NCBI GenBank assembly: GCA_902773455.1
Contig: CACYEW010000052.1
Span: 1 to 19,046, forward strand
Length of the DNA stretch: 19,046 nt
Reading direction: 5' to 3'
Source of the DNA: an uncultured Ruminococcus sp.
GTDB taxonomy: Bacteria; Bacillota; Clostridia; Oscillospirales; CAG-272
The notes below the pieces were generated by a model, which had not been told where the DNA came from, made no database searches, and saw nothing but the letters and a program-made list of their open reading frames with translations. This document shows positions 1 through 6,572 of this stretch, in pieces. A program made the position numbers and the translations under genes. Every line of letters begins with the position of its first letter. Within the stretch, counting starts at the first letter, position 1.

Positions 1-1
1 C

Positions 2-55
2 AGGATTCCCGCCCCGTCGACAGACATACTCAGAGAGGTCGGCAAAAACCTCTGA
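2..55 (+). CDS. Possible C-terminal end of a plus-strand gene (partial)
   Basis: If a gene enters from the left in frame 2, the window holds only its last 17 codons, ending in RIPAPSTDILREVGKNL and a TGA at 53-55. The codons used (GTC, GGC, CTC, AGA, ATA, GAC) match the habits of clear genes in the window. A convergent plus-strand gene would also explain why the hairpin at 131-170 has T-tracts on both sides. Against this, the other two plus frames are open here too, and a small hairpin overlaps the tail. I do not recognise the protein. Low confidence. Confidence 0.3.
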   Translation, partial: RIPAPSTDILREVGKNL

Positions 56-130
56 GACCGTATCCCGCCCGAAGGCTGATCGTATCGCGCAGGCGTTATA
101 TCGATTTACGCAAGTAAAATACCGTATTCG

Positions 131-170
131 TAAATCAAAAAAGCCGTCGCTATGACGGCTTTTTGATTTA
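131..170. terminator. Rho-independent terminator, probably bidirectional
   Basis: The GC core is GCCGTC (143-148), loop GCTAT, then GACGGC (154-159). It is flanked by an A-tract on the left and a T-tract on the right that extend the pairing to AAATC/GATTT. Read on the minus strand it begins 9 bases after the lipoprotein stop codon, and the stem is followed by TTTTTT. Read on the plus strand it is followed by TTTTT. It clearly serves the lipoprotein gene and may also serve a convergent gene from the left. Confidence 0.88.
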
Positions 171-178
171 TTTGTTTA

Positions 179-3100
179 TCAGCCTGCTCCGTACATGGAT
201 TCGTACCACGTATTATATGCCGCTACGATGCCTTTTTCGTCGTCAGCCAGTTCTTCGCCGACGTTCATGAACAGCTTGTAATCGTCATTTTCTTCACATT
301 CGGCGATAAGCGACTTGAAGAACGCTCCGTAAAGCGTTTTCGCCATTACGTCGTAATACTCGTAATCCTTCTGGAGCATTTCGTCTTTGGTCTTCGTCGC
401 TTTCTTGAGGCTGCTGCTTGCTTCGGCAAGCTCGGTTTTCTTTGCCTCGAGCTGTGTGAGAGCTTCGGCGTTTTCAGCAGCTTTGAGGGCTTCCTCTTTT
501 GCGGTGTATTCGGCGAGGGCGGTTTCATACGCCTGCTTTTCGGCGGCGCCTTTGGCAACCGTCGCGTCGTACGTCGCTTTGAGCTCCGCGAGCTCGGCGT
601 TCAGCGTTTCGAGCTGAGTCGTGTATTCGCTGATCTTCGCTTCGGAAGGAGAAGCTTTTGCGTTTTCATCGTTGAGCTTCTTCTGCGCCGCCGCTATTTC
701 GGTCTCTTTATCTTCGATGTACGAAAGAGCTATCGCGTTTTCTTTATTGAACGGCGCGAACGCTTCCTGCTTTTCGTCGAGAACGGCTTTCGCCGCTTCA
801 AGAGCCGCTTTTGCGTCCTCTACGGCTTTACGCGCGCTTTCGGCGGACGCTTCGAGCGTATTCTTCTCTTCTTCGAGCTTCGCGGTAAGAGCAGTAAGCT
901 CGTCGACTTCGGCGCAGACTTTTGCGTAATCGGCGTCTATTTCGGACTGCTCGGGCACGTTGTAGGTCTCGAGCTCTTTTTCATAGTCTTCGATCTCTTT
1001 GAGCTTGGCGTTATAGTTGTTGAGTCTCGCTTCGTAAGAGGTCTGAAGCTTGTTCATCCCGTCGATGATCTTCTTTCTGCTGTCGGCTTCTTCCTTGGTA
1101 AGCTCTTCCCATTCCAGTTCGGGATGAGCCGCTCTGTTCAGCTCGTCTTCGTAGATCTTCATCACTTCGGGATCGTCGCTGTATTTTCTGTTCTGATACT
1201 CGTCGTTGATCTTCTTCAGCTCCGCGTATTTCTCGTCGTAAGCCGCCTGCGCTTCGGCAAGCTCTTTTCTCAGTTCATAGGAATATCCGCGCTGTTCTCT
1301 GATCGTCAGTTCGTTCTGCTCGATCTCGGCGGTCCATTCGTCGATCAGCGCCTGGTCCGGACCGAGGTTCGGATCGGCTTCGGTCGGCTTCTTGGCTTTT
1401 TCGACTTTGATCCTGTTGTTGAGCGAGCTTATATCGCTCTTGCATTTGTTTATCACGGTATCGTACGGAGCTATCGCCGCCTTTGCCTCGTTGAGAGCTT
1501 CGGTATACGGTACGAGAGCTTCTTCGGCAGCCGTTCTTCTTTCGATATAAGAGAGCGCCGTCGGCGCGACCGCGTCAAGCTTTTCCTTGAGTTCTTTCAG
1601 CTTTTCTTCGGCGTCCGCTATGGATTTATTGATTTTTTCCTTCTTCTCGGCTCTGTCTTTTTCCAGATCGTAGTTTTTGATCTTTTCAAGCACGGAGGCG
1701 GAGAGGGCTTTCATTTTCGCTATGAGCTCCTCGGTTTCGGGCTTTTCGTAAATGAAGCCCATATACGGTGAAACGATCGCCGTTTTGTTCGCTTCTTTTG
1801 CTTTTTCCCAAACGTCGAGCGGCATATCTTCTTCCGGATACGCTATGAACGTGTTACCCGTCGTGAAGATATCCATCATATATTCGTGATTGAGGCGCTG
1901 CAGCTTGCCGCTGTCGATATCTATCTTGTAGTTATAACCTTCGACGCCGTACTGCAGGAGGTTTCTGATTTCCGAGTTGGTCGTGAGGTAAGTTATTATT
2001 TCCATGCATCTGTCGGGGTTGGCGGCGTATTTACTGATGCCGAACATATACTGACCGACGGTCTCGTTCGTCGCCATACCTTTACCGAGCACTTTTACGA
2101 CGTATTCGTCTTCGCTGTATTCGGCTATTTCATCCGCCGTAGCTGTAATAACGGCGGAAGCCCACTTGCCTTTTTCTTCGTTGCCCGTACCTACGAAACC
2201 GTTTCTCTTGTACTGTTCCATATAGATTATGTGGTCGGTATACTGGTAAGCGGAAAGCAGGTTTTTCGGAACGGCTTTGAATCCGGCTACCGCCGTGTTG
2301 GCGACGTACGTGCCGAATATGGATTCTTCACCGAATACCGATACGATACCGGGAGCGGGGACTTCGGAGAGAAGCGGAATATAGCCTTTGCCGCTGTCTT
2401 TGACCTTCTGCATGAAATCTATATACGCGGCGCTCGTGAAATTCTTTATCGAGTTTTCTTCCGCTCCGAACTCTTTGAGCATCGCTTTGTTAAGCACGAG
2501 ATACATCGAGGTATCGGCTATCTGCTTGTTAGTCGGAATGGCGTACTGCGAGTTGTTCACCTTACCGGCGAGGAGCACGGTGGGGTTGACGTACTGCTTT
2601 ATCGACTTCGCGGAAAGCGAGAGCGATTCGTCCATCGATACGAGGAACGGTTCGCCGTCGGTCGCGTATTTTTCATCGTTTACGTATTTGTAAAGATTGT
2701 CTGTTCCGCAGATAAGGAATATGTCGAGCTGGGTCGCGCGTACTTCGGGGTACTTCTCAACGTTTTCGTTAAGAATGTTTTTCTCCGTTTCATACGTTTC
2801 CTCCTCGGTCTGTTCCTCGGTTTCGGGATGCCAGATTATGAGAGAGCGCGTGGTGACCTCAGCTTTATCGGCGGCTATGAGCTTATCTATCGCCGCGATA
2901 CGCTTCGACTCTTTTGCCGCCGACGCGGAAGCGGAGGCGTCGTCCGCCTTCTTCTGCTCTTCGAGAGCTATGTCCGCGACGAGGTTGTCAACCACGTTGA
3001 CGTAGTCGGATTCCTTATAAAGCCGCAGTATGATCTGCGTTTTGAATCTCTTTTTCGTTATGCTGTTTATCGCGTCCTGCACCTTTTTAACGGCTTCCGG

Positions 3101-3256
3101 CGTCGTTTCATCGCCGGTGACGCAATAAAGCGTGATCGTAAGCGGGCGTCTTGTTTCGGTTTGTTCTATCTCGCCTTCGTCCAGATTACAGCTCGTGAGA
3201 ACGCAGGAAAGAAGCATTATCAGTATCAACAATAACGCCGCAAGTCTCTTTTTCAT
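179..3256 (-). CDS. Solute-binding lipoprotein (DUF3502-like) with very long coiled-coil insertion
   Basis: Predicted surface lipoprotein of 1025 residues. Residues 1-22 form a lipoprotein signal peptide with lipobox LTSC and lipidated Cys23. Residues about 38-97 and 176-528 resemble a family-1 extracellular solute-binding protein. The stretch around 468-502 (GNTFIAYPEE, then LDVWEKAKEAN and SPYMGF) matches the closing part of sugar-binding lipoproteins with a DUF3502 domain. Two insertions break the fold: an Ala/Ser/Glu-rich segment at about 98-175, and about 425 residues of heptad-like Ala/Glu/Lys/Leu sequence at 530-955. The last 65 residues (Trp1017 near the end) look like the closing helices of the binding fold. 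I chose the ATG at 3256 because AGGAGG lies 10 bases upstream at 3267-3272 and the signal peptide starts there. The gene has its own promoter and terminator and no permease or ATPase neighbour in the window. The ligand is unknown. The lipoprotein call is firm, the binding-protein call is good, and the arm interpretation is inference. Confidence 0.85.
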   Translation of the reverse strand: MKKRLAALLLILIMLLSCVLTSCNLDEGEIEQTETRRPLTITLYCVTGDETTPEAVKKVQDAINSITKKRFKTQIILRLYKESDYVNVVDNLVADIALEEQKKADDASASASAAKESKRIAAIDKLIAADKAEVTTRSLIIWHPETEEQTEEETYETEKNILNENVEKYPEVRATQLDIFLICGTDNLYKYVNDEKYATDGEPFLVSMDESLSLSAKSIKQYVNPTVLLAGKVNNSQYAIPTNKQIADTSMYLVLNKAMLKEFGAEENSIKNFTSAAYIDFMQKVKDSGKGYIPLLSEVPAPGIVSVFGEESIFGTYVANTAVAGFKAVPKNLLSAYQYTDHIIYMEQYKRNGFVGTGNEEKGKWASAVITATADEIAEYSEDEYVVKVLGKGMATNETVGQYMFGISKYAANPDRCMEIITYLTTNSEIRNLLQYGVEGYNYKIDIDSGKLQRLNHEYMMDIFTTGNTFIAYPEEDMPLDVWEKAKEANKTAIVSPYMGFIYEKPETEELIAKMKALSASVLEKIKNYDLEKDRAEKKEKINKSIADAEEKLKELKEKLDAVAPTALSYIERRTAAEEALVPYTEALNEAKAAIAPYDTVINKCKSDISSLNNRIKVEKAKKPTEADPNLGPDQALIDEWTAEIEQNELTIREQRGYSYELRKELAEAQAAYDEKYAELKKINDEYQNRKYSDDPEVMKIYEDELNRAAHPELEWEELTKEEADSRKKIIDGMNKLQTSYEARLNNYNAKLKEIEDYEKELETYNVPEQSEIDADYAKVCAEVDELTALTAKLEEEKNTLEASAESARKAVEDAKAALEAAKAVLDEKQEAFAPFNKENAIALSYIEDKETEIAAAQKKLNDENAKASPSEAKISEYTTQLETLNAELAELKATYDATVAKGAAEKQAYETALAEYTAKEEALKAAENAEALTQLEAKKTELAEASSSLKKATKTKDEMLQKDYEYYDVMAKTLYGAFFKSLIAECEENDDYKLFMNVGEELADDEKGIVAAYNTWYESMYGAG

Positions 3257-3313
3257 TTGAAAAAAACCTCCTAAAAGCACCTACCGTGACCGGATAGCTA
3301 TGTCATTGTACCT

Positions 3314-3342
3314 ATTTTACATTATATAAGGCAAATTGTCAA
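3314..3342 (-). promoter_or_regulatory. Sigma-A promoter of the lipoprotein gene
   Basis: Reading the minus strand, -35 TTGACA (3337-3342) and -10 TAAAAT (3314-3319) are separated by exactly 17 bases. Transcription should start near 3307, giving a leader of about 50 bases before the ATG at 3256. It lies downstream of the hairpin that follows rpoD, so the lipoprotein is probably its own transcription unit. Confidence 0.85.
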
Positions 3343-3364
3343 GTATATTTTTTTAAATTAAAAT

Positions 3365-3409
3365 GCGGCTGATCTCTCCGGATCCGGCAAAGGAACCGAT
3401 TTCAGCCGC
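3365..3409 (-). terminator. Probable terminator hairpin downstream of rpoD
   Basis: GCGGCTGA (3365-3372) pairs with TCAGCCGC (3402-3409), eight perfect base pairs closing a 29-base loop that contains the palindrome CCGGATCCGG. On the minus strand the stem is followed by ATTTTAATTT, a broken T-tract. On the plus strand it is followed by TTTTT. It sits between rpoD and the lipoprotein promoter. The long loop and imperfect T-tract make it a weaker case than the hairpin at 131-170. Confidence 0.6.
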
Positions 3410-3521
3410 TTTTTATGTGCAATAATAACTAATAGGATCTGATAATTTTGTCGTTCTTGACGATAAATTCTACTTTATGCACATTGAAGTGCTTGAATTA
3501 TTGTAAAATATCACAACGGCT

Positions 3522-4619
3522 TTATTCAAGAAAATCTTTGAGCCTTTTCGATCTGCTGGGATGGCGGATCTTACGCAGAGCCTTCGCTTCAATCTGCCTT
3601 ATACGCTCTCTCGTTATATTGAACTGCTTTCCGACCTCTTCGAGCGTTCTCGGCTGGCCGTCGTCAAGCCCGAAACGGAGGCGAAGGACCTGCGCTTCAC
3701 GCGGGGTGAGCGTGTTGAGCACGTCGTTCAGCTGTTCGCGCAGCAGCGTCTGCGACGCGGCGTCGACGGGGGCGGGCGAATCGTCGTCCGCTATGAAATC
3801 GCCGAGATGCGTGTCTTCCTCTTCGCCGACGGGCGTTTCGAGCGAAAGCGGATCCTGAGCGACCTTCATTATTTCAATGACCTTGTCAACGCTCATATTG
3901 AGCTCGGCGGCTATTTCCTCCGCGGTCGGTTCTCTGCCGTTTTCCTGCTGAAGCTGCCTCGATATCTTCGATACCTTATGGATCGTTTCGACCATATGTA
4001 CCGGTATTCTGATCGTTCTCGCCTGGTCGGCTATCGCGCGGGTGATCGCCTGTCTGATCCACCACGTGGCGTAGGTCGAGAATTTGTAGCCCTTCGTATA
4101 GTCGAATTTTTCAACGGCTTTCATAAGGCCGAGGTTGCCCTCCTGGATAAGATCGAGGAAGAACATACCGTTTCTCACGTATCTTTTCGCGATGCTTACG
4201 ACGAGACGGAGATTCGAATTGACGAGCTCTTTTTTCGCGTTTCTGTCGCCGTAAGACATTCTTTCCGCAAGCTCAAGCTCTCTGTCGTGATCGAGCAGCG
4301 AATACTTGCCTATGTCGCGCAGATACACTCTCACGGGGTCGTCGATATAAAGACCTTCCTGCGTGAGCATCTTCTCCATTTCTTCGGCGGAGCCGTATTT
4401 CTCCATTTCACGCTCGATGCCCTCCATTTCGGGGCTGTCGTCAAGAAATCCGCCTACTTCAATGCCTTCGTTCTGCAGTCTTTCATAGAATTTTTCGATC
4501 TGCTCCATGCTCATATCGATCTCGTCGAGCGCTTCGGTGATCTCGTTGTAGGTGAGCATGCCTTTAGCCTTACCGGTTTCTATCAGAGACTTTATTATCG
4601 CTTTCTTTTCGTTTTCCAC
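3522..4619 (-). CDS. rpoD: Primary RNA polymerase sigma factor (sigma-70/SigA)
   Basis: Housekeeping sigma factor that directs RNA polymerase to -35/-10 promoters. It has 365 residues, the normal length for Gram-positive SigA. Domains: a short region 1.1 (1-60), region 1.2 (about 93-125, DDPVRVYLRDIG), region 2 with the core-binding and -10 recognition helix (130-205, including YKFSTYATWWIRQAI), region 3 (210-285), and region 4 with the -35 helix-turn-helix (297-360, TLEEVGKQFNITRERIRQIE). The protein ends in the usual RLKDFLE. The start is GTG at 4617-4619, chosen because GGAGGAG sits 8 bases upstream inside the last codons of dnaG and no better ATG is near. The dnaG stop TAA touches this GTG directly, so the two genes are co-transcribed and probably translationally coupled. 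This is the macromolecular-synthesis arrangement without rpsU. Confidence 0.97.
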   Translation of the reverse strand: MENEKKAIIKSLIETGKAKGMLTYNEITEALDEIDMSMEQIEKFYERLQNEGIEVGGFLDDSPEMEGIEREMEKYGSAEEMEKMLTQEGLYIDDPVRVYLRDIGKYSLLDHDRELELAERMSYGDRNAKKELVNSNLRLVVSIAKRYVRNGMFFLDLIQEGNLGLMKAVEKFDYTKGYKFSTYATWWIRQAITRAIADQARTIRIPVHMVETIHKVSKISRQLQQENGREPTAEEIAAELNMSVDKVIEIMKVAQDPLSLETPVGEEEDTHLGDFIADDDSPAPVDAASQTLLREQLNDVLNTLTPREAQVLRLRFGLDDGQPRTLEEVGKQFNITRERIRQIEAKALRKIRHPSRSKRLKDFLE

Positions 4620-6383
4620 TTACGTATCTCCTCCGTCGTTGTTTTTCTTTTTCTTTTTATTTATTATTTCCCGTATATCGTCGTACGTCGCTTTATCGTC
4701 GCTTTTTTCCTGCTTGTTCCTCTCCTCGCGAAGAGCCGCGGCGTATTTCAAAAACACTTCGTAACTGTTATCGTGAAGCTGCTGCCTCGCTAAATACATC
4801 CTCACCACTCTCGCGACCTCCTCCGGAAACAGCGATTCCGATATGAGCGCGATATCGAATTTACCGTTTTTCTTTATGCTCTCGAGCATTACGCCGTAGA
4901 TCTTTATGCCGAATCCGGTCATGAAATCGTCGGCGGTAAGGGCGCCGCTTTCTTCGGCTTTTATAAGGAATTCCGGAGACATCTGCCCTATGCCGAGCAG
5001 GGCTTCCTCGGCGTTCGCCGCCTTTTTCATCCTCACCATATCGGGATTTACCCTGTCTCCGTACCCTTCGGACGCCATTATTATTTTCTTTTTTTCTTCG
5101 TTTTCTCTCGCCCTCTGCAGTCTTTCGGCTTTTCTTTTTATCGTTTCAAGATAACTGTCGCGGCTGAGACCGAGCTTTTTGGCGTATTTCGTTCCGTATA
5201 TCTCGCGCTCTATCGCCGTCGGAAACGAAGCGATTATATCCGCCGTCTCTTTCGCGGCGGCGACTCTCTGCTCGTCCGACGCCAGATCGTATTTCGCGAG
5301 CGCTTTTTCACAACGGAATTCAGCCTGTCCGTAGCAGTTCTGCAAAAGGATCGAAAAGTTCTCTTTTCCGTATTTGCCGATGAACTCGTCCGGATCGAGA
5401 CCGCCCGGTATCGTAAGCACCTTCGTTTCAAGCCCGGCGGCGGTGGTGAGCGCTATCGCCTTCTGCGTGGCGTTCTGCCCCGCGGCGTCGCCGTCGTAGC
5501 AGATCACGACCTTCGGCTTGTATTTTTTCATAAGAGCCGCCTGCTCCGACGTGAACGACGTGCCGAGCGACGCTACCGCCGTCGAAAATCCCGCCAGGTG
5601 CAGAGCTATAACGTCGACGTATCCCTCGCAAAGTATGAAATAGTCCTCTTTTGCGTTCTTGGCGTAATTCAGCGCATAGAGATTTTTTCTTTTATTGAAC
5701 GCCGGAGTGTCGGTCGTGTTGATGTATTTTTGTTTTTCGTTTCCCATGGCTCTTCCGCCGAAGGCGACGACGTTTCCGGCGGCGTCGATCACGGGGAAGA
5801 TAAGTCTGCCGCCGTAAATATCGTATCCGCCGCGGTTCACGAGGAACGCTTCGTTCATCTCGCGCCCCGTATATCCGAGAGACGAAAGATAATTCGCAAG
5901 AGCCTTGCTGTTCGGCGGATCGTATCCGAGTCCGAAGCGGCGCACGGCTCTGCCGAGCCTTCTTTTCTCAACGTACTCCATAGCCTGAGGATATTTGCCG
6001 CTTACGAGCTGCCCGTGGAAAAACTTTGCCGCTTCTTTGTTCAAATCGAGCGTTTTTCTCTTTTTCGACAGCTCGCTTTTATCGTATCCGTTATCCGGAA
6101 CGGTGAGACCGGCGCGTTTTGCAAGAAATTCGACAGCTGACGGATAGTCGAGATTTTCCGCTTTCATAATAAAGGTTATAACGTCTCCGCCGGCGCCGCA
6201 TCCGAAGCAGTAAAACGAATCGCTCCGTTCGAATACGGTGAACGAAGGCGTTTTTTCATTGTGAAAAGGACAGCAAGCCACGTGGTTTGAGCCTGCGCGG
6301 CGCAGCGAAACATAGCCGCTTATCACGTCGACCAGACTGTTTCTTCTTTTTACCTCTTCGATAAATTCGGGCGGAAATGCCAT
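4620..6383 (-). CDS. dnaG: DNA primase
   Basis: Makes RNA primers at the replication fork and docks on the replicative helicase. The protein has 587 residues from the chosen start. The N-terminal CHC2 zinc finger has ligands Cys38, His41, Cys59 and Cys62 (CPFHNEKTPSF, FYCFGCG). The TOPRIM catalytic core includes FGGR (about 208), the glutamate in LCEGYVDV (Glu253) and the acidic pair in CYDGDAAG (Asp297, Asp299). The region after about 450 is the divergent helicase-binding C-terminus. The ATG at 6383 begins MAFPPEFIEEV, the usual family start, with AAAGG 6 bases upstream. A longer reading from 6440 would add 19 residues that look like AT-rich leader. It is first in the dnaG-rpoD unit and divergent from the flavoprotein operon. 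I found no convincing -35/-10 pair for it, only a TATATT/TATTAT-like element at 6443-6450. Confidence 0.97.
   Translation of the reverse strand: MAFPPEFIEEVKRRNSLVDVISGYVSLRRAGSNHVACCPFHNEKTPSFTVFERSDSFYCFGCGAGGDVITFIMKAENLDYPSAVEFLAKRAGLTVPDNGYDKSELSKKRKTLDLNKEAAKFFHGQLVSGKYPQAMEYVEKRRLGRAVRRFGLGYDPPNSKALANYLSSLGYTGREMNEAFLVNRGGYDIYGGRLIFPVIDAAGNVVAFGGRAMGNEKQKYINTTDTPAFNKRKNLYALNYAKNAKEDYFILCEGYVDVIALHLAGFSTAVASLGTSFTSEQAALMKKYKPKVVICYDGDAAGQNATQKAIALTTAAGLETKVLTIPGGLDPDEFIGKYGKENFSILLQNCYGQAEFRCEKALAKYDLASDEQRVAAAKETADIIASFPTAIEREIYGTKYAKKLGLSRDSYLETIKRKAERLQRARENEEKKKIIMASEGYGDRVNPDMVRMKKAANAEEALLGIGQMSPEFLIKAEESGALTADDFMTGFGIKIYGVMLESIKKNGKFDIALISESLFPEEVARVVRMYLARQQLHDNSYEVFLKYAAALREERNKQEKSDDKATYDDIREIINKKKKKNNDGGDT
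4628..4634 (-). promoter_or_regulatory. Ribosome binding site fixing the GTG start of rpoD
   Basis: GGAGGAG on the minus strand, 8 bases before the GTG at 4617-4619. It encodes the Gly-Gly near the DnaG C-terminus, so terminating ribosomes pass straight over the rpoD initiation region. Confidence 0.8.
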
Positions 6384-6515
6384 GATACACCTTTTCTTCA
6401 TAAAATACGGGTAAATTTGCCCGCGATTTTGTTCTTCCATATATAATATACCGCAAAAATCACGATATTACTCTTTTTTTGTAAAAATTTTTGTGTTTTT
6501 TTCAAAGAAAGAGTA

Positions 6516-6544
6516 TTGAAATATATTTGAAAGTATGATAGAAT
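6516..6544 (+). promoter_or_regulatory. Promoter of the flavoprotein/DUF1667 operon (extended -10)
   Basis: -35 TTGAAA (6516-6521), 17-base spacer, -10 TAGAAT (6539-6544), preceded by TGA giving an extended -10 element. Transcription should begin near 6551, about 22 bases before the ATG at 6573. An 8-base inverted repeat (TACTCTTT 6469-6476, AAAGAGTA 6508-6515) ends directly at the -35. Confidence 0.8.
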
Positions 6545-6572
6545 AATCAAAAATTGCTTTAACGGAGTCAAG

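Noticed and set aside
29..56. Small hairpin (AGAGGT 34-39 with ACCTCT 48-53) near the left edge, considered as terminator or RNA element
   Set aside because: No T-tract follows, pairing beyond six bases needs a bulge, and no riboswitch, tRNA or SRP-like signature is present.
56..130. Stretch before the terminator searched for a small RNA or gene
   Set aside because: No start codon with a ribosome site, no tRNA T-loop or conserved RNA motif seen on either strand.
1886..3235. 449-codon open frame on the plus strand, antisense to the lipoprotein gene
   Set aside because: It is the mirror of a real gene whose sense codons rarely give antisense stops. There is no ribosome site, and its sequence is Phe/Val/Arg-rich with no recognisable domain.
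3561..4793. 410-codon plus-strand open frame across rpoD and the dnaG end
   Set aside because: Antisense to two certain genes, no initiation signal, no protein-like motif.
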